A stretch of DNA of 64,000 nt. Source: Todiramphus chloris collaris. Taxonomy: Eukaryota > Chordata > Aves > Coraciiformes > Alcedinidae. Positions within the stretch are counted from its first letter, which is position 1, and every line of letters begins with the position of its first letter. Both the position numbers and the translations under genes were made by a program. Positions 23,001 through 31,372 of the stretch are shown in pieces. Location of the stretch: contig JANVCC010000219.1 in NCBI GenBank assembly GCA_025345505.1, positions 805,513 to 869,512 on the forward strand. Direction: 5' to 3'. The notes beneath the pieces are model-generated. The model searched no databases. It was not told the DNA's origin and saw only the letters and a list, made by a program, of their open reading frames with translations.

Positions 23001-26000
23001 AACAAGTGTTAAATTGCCCTGTTGGTTTCATAGGGAAAAATCTGCTTTTAAAATTGCACATAAAATACCTCAAGGCTTCTTACAGTACTGAGTGGTGTGA
23101 GTACTGGTAAATATTCAACCTTGGGAGATGGTACGTTCTCTTTACTTGGGTTTTTTTTGGCGAGCGATGAAGTGTTTTCCATAAATCTTTAAGGACCCTG
23201 AATGCTGCCACTAATTAAAGCAGGTTGTATGCTGTCGGGGACTTTAATTAAATTCATTAGGAGCCTTTTGCCTCCAGCATCAGAAAGTGCAAATGTGACT
23301 GAAACTTTTCTGAAAGCCTCTCAGTGTCCTCTAGGAAATTTAATGTATATTTGTATATATGTGTGTGTGTGACAAAGTGTTCAAGGGCTTGAAAAGAGGG
23401 GGAAAAGGGGACCAAAAATTCCCCTTCTAAAACCTAAATCACTTAACTTGTCCTCGAGTCACAGTCGGTAGGGAACTCTGGGTACCATGAGGTCTGGATC
23501 TCACCCCAGTACAGCTCCATCAACTTAACTGGTTTTTCTTTTTCAGTTTTCAGTTGATGGGAAATCTCCGGGCAGGGGACGGTTGTTCTTAAACACACAC
23601 GGGTGGCAGGAAAAGTGCTTTTTAAAGAACTTGGATGTGGTTCAGTCGTGATTATTTTTAGAAGGCTTCTGTAGTAATTTCCCAAGCTGGAAAAAAATAA
23701 CTAAGGAAAGTCCTGGTGTTGGAAGGGGCTGAGTTGTCCCAGCTGGAGTCGTGGTCATTAAAGTGGGCAAGGAAGAATCACAAGTCCTCCCAAGCATGGG
23801 ACAATGTGAGCCCTGGTGGCATTTCTTAGCTGCTCTGTTGGGTTTTGATTGACCTCTGGTGCTTAATAGCGGAGGAGTTGGTTCAAAGAGTTTCATCTGC
23901 TATTTAACAGATAAAAATTCCTCTTGTCCCAGACATTTCCCTCCTCTTCCACTGTTTGGTCTGATTTCCCCCCCGCCCCACACACACACACTTTGTTTTC
24001 CAGAGGGACCTGGACGGGCTGGAGAGGTGGGCCCCTGCCAACCTCATCAAGTTCAACGAGGCCAAATGCAAGGTTCTCCATCTGGGTTGGAGCAATGCCA
24101 AGCACCAGTATAGGCTGGGCAGGGACTGGCTGGAGAGCAGCCCTGAAAAAAAGGACTTGGGAGTGCTGGTGGGTGAGAAGCTCAACGTGAGCCATCAGTT
24201 GCTCTCGCAGCCCAGAGGGCCAATGGTGCCCTGGGCTGCATCAGGAGAAGCGTGGCCAGCAGGGCGAGGGAGGGGATTCTGCCCCTCTACTCCACTCTGG
24301 TGAGACCTCACCTGCAGCGCTGCCTCCAGTTCTGGAGCCCCTGGCACAGGAAGGCTGTGGATGTGCTGGGACGTGTCCAGAGAAGGGCACCAGGATGCTC
24401 AGAGCCTGGAGCACCTCTGCTATGGGGACAGACTGAGAGAGCTGGGGTTGGTCAGGCTGGAGAAGAGAAGGCTCTGGGGAGACCTTACTGTGGCCTTCCA
24501 GTATCTGAAGGGGCCACAAGAAAGCTGGGGAGGGACTTGTTAGGCTGTGGGGCAGTGACAGGACTGGAGGGAATGGATTAAAACCAGAGAGAGGTGGATT
24601 CAGGTTGGACAGGAGGAAGAATTTCTTCCCCAGGAGGGTGGTGAGACCCTGGCCCAGGCTGCCCAGAGAGGTGGGGGAAGCCCCATCCTTGGAAGTGTTG
24701 AAGCCCAGGCTGGCTGGGGCTGTGAGCACCCTGCTCTAGTGGGAGGTGTCCCTGCCCATGGCAGGGGGGTTGGCACTGGGTGAGCTTTAAGGTCCCTTCC
24801 AACCCTGACCATTCTATGATTCTCCACTAACCTGTCAAACCCACTCCCTCCCTTCCTGGCTCCATCCCAAGCACTTCTTTTATTGTGCATCTTCCCATCT
24901 TCAGTGAGCTCGGATGATGGGATGCAGGAGATGATGGAAATGACTCCTCTAGAGCTGGCTGAGCAGAGAGGCTGCTCTTATTCAGGGGCTGTTGGGGTGG
25001 CACGTTCTCTACAGTGCTGGGTGATACCCCAGTATCAGCTGATCCTGCCTGGGGGCTGCAGGGCACATCTAAACCAGCACTGTCCCTGCTTAACGTGCTT
25101 TTATTGTGTATTTAACCGAGGGCAGCTGAGGGGGATGAGGGTCCCCAGCCGTCGGGGGGTGGGAGTGGAGCTTTCCTGCTCTGGGAGAAGGCAGCAGCAC
25201 AAAGCCAAGGGCGTCAAAGGTGCATGCAGGAAATAAATTCCCTTTTTTTTCCCCGGAGTGGAAAAAGCACTGGAGTCCTTCCTATGATGAAAAGGCACAT
25301 TTGTGTTCTGGGGGTTGTTGTGGTGGGGCGGGGTGCATCTGGAGCAGGAGCTGCGGGGTGACTGCTGCAGCACTGCCAAGGACCACGTTCAAGCCTGGGC
25401 AAAGAACTTACCGTGCAGAAGTTAGTGAAGCCTGGTGTTTCCGTAACTCGCCCAGGGTTTGCCAGCCTTCCAGTGAGCTGGCAGCCTGGGGTGGGTGGGC
25501 ACTGAGCATCCCTTGCCTGGGGTGTGGGAGAGGGAAAGCACATGGGTCTTGGTTTCCTCTCGGGGCTGGCAAAACACCCTCATCTCGTCCCCTGGTGCTC
25601 CCGCTCTGCTCCCTCGTCCCTGCTGAAAGGGGACGCTCAGGGAGCCGTGCCCTGGGCTCGTGGGAGCGTCGCCGGAATTCTTCTCACCGCTAAAAATAAA
25701 CCACTTGTGGTTTATTTATCCTGGAAAAGGAAGAGCAGGTTTTCCTGCGCTGGATCCTGAGGCTGCGCCAGCGGTTTCGCTCCCCGATCTCCCATCTGCA
25801 GGGGCCGAGCAGCTCCGTGGAGGGTGGGGGACATTCAGGAGCCCCAGCGGGGATGGGACGGGATGGGACGGGATGGGACGGGATGGGATGGGATGGGATG
25901 GGATGGGATGGGATGGGAGTGCAGCAGTGGGGACAAGTCGGGTGTCTGCTCCCAGCCCTTGGGATCCTCACTTCCTCGATGCTCCTTCCTCAAAAAACAA

Positions 26001-27325
26001 GAGGTGGAGGCAGCGGGGTGTGCCGTGCGTCCCCGCGCTCAAGCCGCCGTCTCTGCCCGCAGCCATGAAAGCCGATCGCAAGCGCTTGAAGGCGGAGAAG
26101 ACGGACCTGGTGAGCCAGATGCAGCAGCTGTACGCCACGCTGGAGAGCCGCGAGGAGCAGCTCCGGGACTTCATCAGGAACTACGAGCAGCACCGGAAAG
26201 TGAGCGCGGGGGAGCCCAGCACCGCGGGCTCGTGGCATGGGGTGGGGGTCGCGGGGGAGGCGGCAGCGGCGTGAGCACGAAGCCCAGGTTGCAGTGGGGT
26301 GAAAACCCACCAGAGACCCAGGTGGCTTCTTGCAGCTGGGCAGGTCGCAGAAGCATGGAATGTTCGGGCTTGGAGGGACCTCTGGAGATCAAGTCCGACC
26401 CATCTGCTAGAGCAGGGTCACCCAGGGCAGCCCACACAGGAACAGATCCAGACAGGTTTTGAATGTCTCCAGAGAAAGAGACTCCACAACCTCTCTGGGC
26501 AGCCTGGTTCAGTGCTGTGTCACCCTCACCATGAAAAAGTTTTTCCTTATATTTACCCAAAACCTCCAGCTCCAGCTGCTCCCCGGCTGCAAGGGCTGGA
26601 CCGTGCCATGTTGAGGGTGAATAGATTCCAGAGGAAACCAGGTCAGACCTGGGAAATTCAATGTCATTTTAACCAGGTCCACAGCCCTTTTTGGGGACAC
26701 AGCCCCATCCTGCAGCTCCCTGCTGCTGTCCTCTGCTGTCCCAGGGCTCTCGTGACACCCAAAGGTGCCACCTGCCTGTGGCAGCAATCGCGTGGTCCCG
26801 AGGGGGTTGCGACAGAGGGGTTTGTCGGTGCGCGTGGCTTTCCCCTCCCTGACGGCCACCAGCCCGTGTCCCGACAGGAGAGCGAGGACGCGGTGAAAGC
26901 CCTGGCAAAGGAGAAGGATCTCCTGGAGCGGGAGAAGTGGGAGCTGCGGCGGCAAGCCAAGGAGGCGACGGACCACGCCAGTGCCCTGCGCTCCCAGCTC
27001 GACCTGAAAGACAACCGCATGAAGGAGCTGGAGGCTGAGCTGGCCATGGTGAGCTGGAGAACGTGGCGGGCACCACTCGGGGTTGGGGGGGGGTCCGTCC
27101 TGCGCCGCTGCCGCGGGTGCTTGGCTCAGAATCTGGGAACACCCCGGCCAGTTTTGCTGGAGTGAAATATTTATCTCAAAGTTGCATTTAATCGCTTGCT
27201 GCAGCGGTTGTGTTACTGGCAGGGGAAAAAAACCAAACATCTCTAAAAAGGTGCTGGATGCCCTCGGTCGGGGCGACAGAACTGGGGCTTTTTGCTGCAA
27301 AGGGGAGGGTGGGTTTGGTGCAGTG

Positions 27326-27365
<40 letters not shown>

Positions 27366-29333
27366 TCTGCTGCTCCAGGACATGTTTAGAGGGTTCTTTT
27401 TTCCACCCCCCGACACCATCCCCTCACTGTCCTTCCCCAGGCCAAGCAGTCCCTCGCCACGCTGACCAAGGACGTCCCCAAGCGCCACTCCTTGGCCATG
27501 CCGGGCGAGACGGTGTTGAACGGCAACCAGGAGTGGGTGATGCAGGCTGACCTCCCGCTGACGGCTGCCATCCGGCAGAGCCAGCAGACCCTCTACCACT
27601 CGCACCCCCAGCACTCGGCGGACCGGCAAGGTGGGCACGGGCGAGTTCTCGGGGTGTGGGGCCAGCAGGATTTGAGGAGCTGCTTTATCGGTGGGACCCT
27701 ATAGAATCAGAGAATTGTTTTGGATGGAAGAGGCTTTTAAGATCATCGAGTCCAAGTGTTCCCCCAGCCCTGCCAGGGTACCACTGACCCATGGCCCTCA
27801 GCACCACAGCTTGGAAACCCCTCCAGGGGTCACGGGGACTCCACCACTGCCCTGGGCAGCCTGGGACAGCCCTGGACAACCCTCAAGGGCAAGAAATTGT
27901 TCCTCAGCTCCAACCTAAACCTCCCCTGGGGCAACTTGAGGTTGGTTCCTCTTGTCCTGTCACTTTTTACTTGTGAAAATAGAGATGCCTCCATAGAGGG
28001 AAAAAAACCCCAAAAAATGTCAAAGTGCCCCCAGAATAGATTTTTTTGGAAGTGCATCAGATGCTTTGCACAGGGTCAGCTTTGCACAGGGTCAGCTTTG
28101 CACAGGGTCAGCTTTGCCAGCGTGATGTTAACTCCCTGGTGCCCCCTCCTGCTTTCCAGCCGTCAGAGTGAGTCCCTGTCATTCCCGGCAGCCGTCCATC
28201 ATCTCCGATGCCTCTGCGGCCGAGGGCGACCGGTCGTCCACGCCGAGCGACATCAACTCTCCCCGGCATCGAACGCACTCGCTCTGCAACGTAAGGCACT
28301 CCGAGATGCGGATGGGTCGTGCTGGGGGAGATGGGCTCTGAGGATGCTGCGGGTCCTCTGCATCCCATCGTGATGTTGGTTTTGGGTTGGAGGTTTGCTG
28401 ACCTGGAGAGCTGCTTTCCTGGGGATTCAGCTGCCAGAAGAAGCTGCTTTCAGCTGAGGAGGTGGGGGGGTCCCAGGATGTGTTGGGGTTGATTCAGTTG
28501 GATCCTTCTCCTTCTGTCACAGGGGGATAGTCCTGGACCGGTACAGAAGAACTTGCACAACCCCATCGTACAGGTAGGGCACGAAGCCCTGTTTAAATCC
28601 TGCTCGTGTGTCCTGGTTCTGTGCTAGAAAGTTTTTGGAGGGGTGAGGGGGGATCAAAAACCCAAATCAGCATCTTTAAAAAAAAAAAAAGACCAGAAGC
28701 TATCCTTAATTGTAAGTCTGGGATGTCCCAGATTTCCATGGTTTGCCCCAAAATCCAGGTACTGCCATAGGCAGTTGCTGTGCCTGAGGCCCGTGGTGGT
28801 CTCGGCGTTTGGAAGGCACAGCCTCCCTCGGTCATGTTATTCTTCTGTGTTTGACTCCAAAACATCAGGGTATTTTTGCAAGCCGTGGACTTGCTCTGAC
28901 CTGACATTCCCAGAGCTGAAATCCTGACCCAGTCGAATTAAGAAGCCAAAATCCCAGAGATGTGGGGAGGGGGCCCAGTATCACCACAAAGTCCACCACT
29001 TGTTTCAGGAACAAGATTACGGGGGAGTCCAGGACCTTAACGTTGCTTTGGACCTAGACCTGAATATTCCTGGGGACGTGGATCCCTGATGAGGGGCAGG
29101 GTAGGGATGGGAACTGAACGAAAACCTCAGTGGCTAAACCCATGTCCTCTTCCCCCCCCCGGCAGTCTCTAGAGGACCTGGAAGACCAAAAACGGAAAAA
29201 GAAGAAAGAGAAGATGGGGTTTGGCTCCATCTCCAGAGTGTTCGCCCGGGGGAAGCAGCGCAAATCCCTCGACCCCGGTCTCTTCGACGGTACGGCCCCC
29301 GACTACTACATCGAGGAGGACGCGGACTGGTGA
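10380..29333 (+). CDS. KAZN: Kazrin, joined coding region (8 exons, short isoform)
   Basis: Kazrin is a cytoplasmic and nuclear coiled-coil scaffold that, from the literature, binds periplakin at the cornified envelope and desmosomes, associates with ARVCF-catenin, and serves as an endosomal adaptor. Exons: 10380-10536, 16631-16822, 26063-26199, 26878-27048, 27441-27630, 28160-28290, 28523-28573, 29166-29333. The sum is 1197 nt, which is 398 residues plus stop. All seven junctions are GT-AG and phase-consistent. Residues from about 54 to 226 are heptad-rich coiled coil; 227-343 are Ser/Pro-rich and likely disordered; the C-terminus has a basic KRKKKKEK nuclear-localisation-type cluster and ends EEDADW. 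Starting at internal Met72 the protein is 327 residues, the length I recall for human kazrin C/D. The identity of exons 2-8 is certain from the near-identical human sequence. The first exon is inferred. Confidence 0.9.
11655..11725 (-). mobile_element. CR1 LINE 3'-end fragment
   Basis: ATCATAGAATCATAGAATGT followed by GGCTGGAGGGGACCTCGAGA and ATCTAGTCCAACCCCCAA. This is the reverse complement of the CR1 3' terminus with two intact tail octamers. The body is missing beyond about 70 bp. Confidence 0.85.
11940..12085 (+). mobile_element. CR1 LINE 3'-end fragment
   Basis: GTGGAGTCTCCTTCTCTGGA, then GACCTGCTCTAGGTGATCCT and TGGACGAGATGATCTTTCGA, ending TCCCTTCCAACGTGGAACAT. Plus-oriented CR1 terminus, opposite in orientation to the fragment 215 bp upstream, so the two come from separate insertions. 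Confidence 0.85.
14230..14285. repeat. Perfect 17-bp inverted repeat with AT/TG loop
   Basis: The left arm 14230-14246 (ATTGTGCTTTTCAATGT) is exactly complementary to the right arm 14269-14285 (ACATTGAAAAGCACAAT). The 22-base spacer is made of GTGTGTGT and ATAGATATATAT. It lies in a 250-bp region of AT and TG dinucleotide repeats with further GCAAAGCAC/GTGCTTTGC copies. Confidence 0.9.
14712..14860 (+). mobile_element. CR1 LINE 3'-end fragment, different subfamily
   Basis: CCATTGGAATGGACTGCCCA and GGAGGTGGTGGAGTCACCGT, then TTGGAGGTGTTTAAAGACAG and GGGCTTGATGATCTCAGAGG. This is the spelling of a CR1 subfamily distinct from the CCCAGAGAGG-type copies elsewhere in the window. The terminal tail is lost. 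Confidence 0.75.
16631..16822 (+). CDS. KAZN: KAZN exon, start of shared coiled coil
   Basis: 192 nt between CTTCCTCCAG| and G|GTAAGG. It encodes [19 protein letters not shown] and on to [12 protein letters not shown], nearly identical to human kazrin at the beginning of the coiled coil that mediates partner binding. It includes Met72 of the joined protein, the likely start of the 327-residue isoform. It enters with a split codon (G|CG, Ala) and leaves with G|CC (Ala). Heptad hydrophobics (L, V, L, L) are clear. Confidence 0.97.
17281..17660. repeat. Pyrimidine-only (CTT/CTCC) tract, about 380 bp
   Basis: From CTTTTTCTCC onward the + strand is almost exclusively C and T, made of TTCTCC, CTCCTC and TTCTTC variants. 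The assembly puts ten Ns at 17499-17508, so the true length is unknown. The long open frames across it (poly Arg/Glu on the minus strand, poly Ser/Leu on the plus strand) are compositional artefacts. Confidence 0.97.
17499..17508. other. Assembly gap (10 N) in pyrimidine tract
   Basis: Ten Ns inside the polypyrimidine tract, a class of sequence that is hard to sequence. The gap length is probably nominal. Confidence 0.99.
19361..19527. repeat. 44-bp tandem repeat, 3.8 copies
   Basis: Units begin at 19361, 19405, 19449 and 19493 with GTGGGTTCATCCTCCCTCCT. They are almost identical (one C/G change in the second copy). The last copy diverges after CAGCAGTGCTTTTC. Confidence 0.95.
20356..20403. 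repeat. 16-bp tandem repeat, 3 copies
   Basis: GATGGGTGTCCTGGCA is repeated at 20356 and 20372, with a third, altered copy at 20388 (GATGGGTGTCCCAGCC). Confidence 0.93.
21372..21838 (+). mobile_element. CR1 LINE, 5'-truncated, young
   Basis: Starts at TGTCCAGAGAAGGGCACCAG and ends at CCTTCCAACCCTGACCATGC with the tail ATGATCTGTGATTCTATGA. It differs from the matching part of the copy at 24375-24826 at only about ten positions. This indicates recent insertion of the same subfamily or later gene conversion between them. Confidence 0.95.
22581..22604. repeat. Perfect 24-bp palindrome
   Basis: The half-site GATCCTGGATCA is followed directly by its exact reverse complement, with no spacer. Flanking sequence (22543-22612) holds further GGATCATGAGATCC-like copies, so the palindrome lies in a small cluster of ATCATGAT/GGATCC-rich repeats. 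Confidence 0.95.
22830..23345. promoter_or_regulatory. Possible conserved non-coding element, AT-rich
   Basis: About 500 bp of unique, AT-rich sequence inside a GC-rich intron with repeated homeodomain-type cores (CAATTAATCTCCTATTAATT, CACTAATTAAAGC, TTTAATTAAATTCATTAG). There is no CR1 similarity and no open frame of note. It is a candidate enhancer on composition only. Confidence 0.22.
24003..24826 (+). mobile_element. CR1 LINE, longest copy, with degenerate reverse-transcriptase C-terminal region
   Basis: Begins with GAGGGACCTGGACGGGCTGG, encoding [20 protein letters not shown] and then [11 protein letters not shown]. This is the usual C-terminal part of the CR1 ORF2 reverse transcriptase. 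The frame then breaks and the 3'UTR follows, ending CCTTCCAACCCTGACCATTC and TATGATTCT. Severely 5'-truncated and not autonomous. The last 450 bp match 21374-21838 almost base for base. Confidence 0.95.
25849..25918. repeat. GGGAT/GGGAC pentanucleotide array
   Basis: About 14 units. The first part alternates GGGAT and GGGAC, the rest is pure GGGAT. It ends 145 bp upstream of the KAZN exon at 26063. Every unit brings a GGG run, so the array has high G-quadruplex potential on the coding strand. Confidence 0.97.
26063..26199 (+). CDS. KAZN: KAZN exon
   Basis: 137 nt between CTGCCCGCAG| and |GTGAGC. It encodes (A)[19 protein letters not shown], then [20 protein letters not shown] and YEQHRK, which is essentially the human kazrin sequence. 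It continues the coiled coil, enters in phase 1 and leaves on a complete codon. Confidence 0.98.
26355..26600 (-). mobile_element. CR1 LINE fragment
   Basis: GGCTTGGAGGGACCTCTGGA, AGAGCAGGGTCACCCAGGGC, TGAATGTCTCCAGAGAAAGA and CTCTGGGCAGCCTGGTTCAG. Reverse complement of the CR1 3' region, inside the KAZN intron between exons 26063-26199 and 26878-27048. Confidence 0.88.
26878..27048 (+). CDS. KAZN: KAZN exon
   Basis: 171 nt (57 codons, phase 0-0) between GTCCCGACAG| and |GTGAGC. It encodes [19 protein letters not shown], then [20 protein letters not shown] and [18 protein letters not shown]. This is the end of the main coiled coil, with regular heptads and high charge, as in human kazrin. 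Confidence 0.98.
27328..27375. repeat. CTG trinucleotide repeat in KAZN intron
   Basis: Nine uninterrupted CTG units (27337-27363) flanked by interrupted ones. It lies 65 bp upstream of the acceptor of the next KAZN exon. Confidence 0.96.
27441..27630 (+). CDS. KAZN: KAZN exon
   Basis: 190 nt between CCTTCCCCAG| and |GTGGGC. It encodes [20 protein letters not shown], then [20 protein letters not shown] and [16 protein letters not shown], matching human kazrin. It marks the transition from coiled coil to the flexible Ser/His/Pro-rich region and ends with a split codon (G|CC). Confidence 0.98.
27701..27982 (-). mobile_element. CR1 LINE fragment
   Basis: Starts TAGAATCAGAGAATTGTTTT, then AAGAGGCTTTTAAGATCATC, CCTGGACAACCCTCAAGGGC and GTTGGTTCCTCTTGTCCTGT. 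Reverse-oriented CR1. The copy at 33595-33950 belongs to the same subfamily in the opposite orientation. Confidence 0.9.
28065..28112. repeat. 16-bp tandem repeat, 3 copies
   Basis: TTTGCACAGGGTCAGC is repeated exactly at 28065, 28081 and 28097. The array ends about 50 bp upstream of the next KAZN acceptor and replaces part of the expected branch-point region. Confidence 0.96.
28160..28290 (+). CDS. KAZN: KAZN exon
   Basis: 131 nt between GCTTTCCAG| and |GTAAGG. It encodes (A)[20 protein letters not shown], then [20 protein letters not shown] and LCN, matching human kazrin. Ser/Thr/Pro-rich with many SP and RxxS sites, so likely a phospho-regulated disordered linker. Confidence 0.98.
28523..28573 (+). 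CDS. KAZN: KAZN short exon (17 codons)
   Basis: 51 nt between TTCTGTCACAG| and |GTAGGG. It encodes [17 protein letters not shown], identical to human kazrin as I recall it. In phase at both ends, so skipping it would keep the frame. Confidence 0.97.
29166..29333 (+). CDS. KAZN: KAZN terminal coding exon of the short isoforms
   Basis: Acceptor CCCCCCCCGGCAG|. It encodes [20 protein letters not shown], then [20 protein letters not shown] and [15 protein letters not shown], with TGA at 29331. The lysine cluster is the nuclear-localisation and lipid-binding type segment. At 29289 there is an internal donor (GACG|GTACGG). In mammals the long SAM-domain isoform leaves this exon at the equivalent point. 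Confidence 0.98.
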   Translation, partial: SLEDLEDQKRKKKKEKMGFGSISRVFARGKQRKSLDPGLFDGTAPDYYIEEDADW

Positions 29334-30139
29334 CCCCCCCCGCGCCGCGCTGAGCGCCGGGAGCCTCTTCCCGGCCTCGCCGATGTAAATACCCCAGCCC
29401 AGCCCCGCCTGTGGACGTGTTACCTGTTGTCTTGGGAGCGATGCAGCTGTGTCGTAACTTCAGGTTGTTTTTGTTTCCTTTTTTTTTCCCCCCTTTTTTT
29501 TTTTTTAACCTGTGTTTCATTTTTTGTTTCGTTCTGGTTTTTTCACACACCGGTAACTCCTTTTGTCGTCGCTTCAGTTTGTCGGTTTGGGTTGATTTCA
29601 GTCTTTTTTTTTGGTTGTTGTTTTCGTCGTTTCGTTTCGGTTTTCCTCCTCCTTTTTTTTGATGAAACTTGAAACTTGAAGGACTGCTGTGTCTCTGTAA
29701 ATACCAGAAATATTGTGCACTTTGTGCTTGTGACGTCTCTTGTCCGAAACCCGCTGTTTTCCGGAGCCCAGCCTGCGGGATGTCCTCGCTCGGGGATGAA
29801 GGACCTGCCCAGCTGAGGGGACCTTAGGAGAGAAAACACACACACAAAAGAAAAGGAAAAAAAAAGGAAAAAAAAAAAGAAAAAGAAAAGAAAATTTCAT
29901 TCGCTGTGATGTCTTCCTGGCCGAACCCCGCAGAGGCAACGCGGGCTGGTTGGAGCGCCCGCCGGTCTGGAACGGAGTTGTTTTAACGTTCCTTTATTTT
30001 TTTTTTCTGAGTTGTTTTAATTTATTTGCACAGACCCAGAGGAGCTATTCTAACTAAATTATTGCAGAAGGGGTTTTTTGGTTTTGGTTTTGTTTGTTTT
30101 CTTGGGGGTTTTTATATTTTTCCATGTCGGGTTGGGATG

Positions 30140-30181
30140 GGGCGGGGAGGAGGAGGAGGAGGAGGAGGAGGAGGGGGAGGA
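30140..30181 (+). repeat. (GGA)n repeat in KAZN 3'UTR
   Basis: GGGGAGGAGGAGG-type repeat of about ten units ending in GGGGGAGGA. It would place a G-rich, potentially quadruplex-forming segment in the mRNA. Confidence 0.95.
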
Positions 30182-31366
30182 AGGGTGTGTTTGTACTGTA
30201 CTGTCCTGGGAAGCTGCTGCTGGTGCTGGGTGGGGGGAACTGGGGCTGTGGACCCCGTTTGGGTTCCCTCAGCCCCACGGCTGCGGATACCCCAGGAGCA
30301 CTTAACGCCTTGGGAAACCTGAATACACGCCGGGAAATCAGCGGGGGCACGGAGCTGGGGGCACCTTCACCCGCTGGCTTTCCCCTACGTTTGGGGGGGC
30401 TCGCCCTTTGCTTGGAGGGAAAACTGGGGGATCCAGCATGAGCTGGGAGGAGGGGAAAGGTGAGACCCCAAGATAACGCCTGAGACGTCGCTTGGTCGGG
30501 GGTGGCCACCCTGCTTCCGCTCGGGGTGTTTTCCCCGCCGAGGGGGGCTGGGGAAATCGGTACGAGGTCCCTCCCGGGGAGGTTTATCTGGCACGGGGGT
30601 GATTTTTGAAGTACAGGTGGAGCTTGTGCTTCCAAATCTGGAAATGCCCCCCAAACCACCCCCAGCCCCCCCCTCCCAGGCACGGCAGGCGCTTCCCCTC
30701 TCTACTAACACACCGCGCTCTGCTTACGCCAAGATAAATACCCTACGCTTTGCTTCTTACCAAATAATTTTAAGCTCTTAAAAAAAAAAAAAAAAAAAAA
30801 ACCCCAAAAAAAAACTGTATTAAGATTTATTTAATGATGCTATCATAGTGTATTATTTTTCTGAATTCCGAGACGTGCACCCTGGTCGCAAAAAGGGGGG
30901 GTATTTTGTCTTAAATCACCCAGCGAAATCGCCGATGACCCCACGCTGTGTATTCCTGCCCCCCGGGCAGGGTTTGTCCTGTGGCATCTTTCTCTGCAGA
31001 GAAGCATTTTTATATGTTTTGTTGGGGTTTTTTTTTTTTTGTTTTTTCTTTTTCTGGGGATTATTTTTGTTTGTTTGTTTGTTCTTTCTTGTTGTTTTTA
31101 TAATTTAAACTATCAGCCCCCGGAAGAGATGAGCAATCTCCTTGTTACCGAGTAGTTTCCTTTTGCATTTCAGCTTTTTTTTTTTTGTAAATTAGGAAAT
31201 AATTCTAAAAATTACTAAGAGGATGATTTATTTAAAAGAGAACTTCGATAAATAGCATATGAATTATGGGTAACATTAGATTTAACTTTTCCCCATGTGA
31301 CTGGAGGGGGGGGGGAGGGGAAATCCTTGAAGGCATGGATGCAAATATAAAATTATAAAAGATCTA

Positions 31367-31372
31367 AATAAA
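31367..31372 (+). terminator. KAZN: KAZN polyadenylation signal
   Basis: AATAAA within GATCTAAATAAAGC, followed by a T-rich stretch. It is the last canonical hexamer in the unique sequence after the KAZN stop codon. Confidence 0.7.

Larger units (their letters stand above)
16823..26062 (+). other. KAZN: KAZN large intron (9.2 kb)
   Basis: No coding exon supported. Contents are the 380-bp pyrimidine tract with a 10-bp gap (17281-17660), a 44-bp tandem repeat (19361-19527), a 16-bp tandem repeat (20356-20403), two near-identical CR1 copies (21372-21838, 24003-24826), a 24-bp palindrome (22581-22604), an AT-rich block (22830-23345) and a GGGAT array (25849-25918). Confidence 0.7.

Noticed and set aside
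24003..24250. Reverse-transcriptase-like peptide as a possible host gene
   Set aside because: It is the ordinary C-terminal remnant of CR1 ORF2 in a 5'-truncated, frame-broken copy.
25849..25918. GGGAT array considered as a telomere-like interstitial repeat
   Set aside because: The vertebrate telomere unit is TTAGGG; this is a pentanucleotide GGGAT/GGGAC microsatellite.
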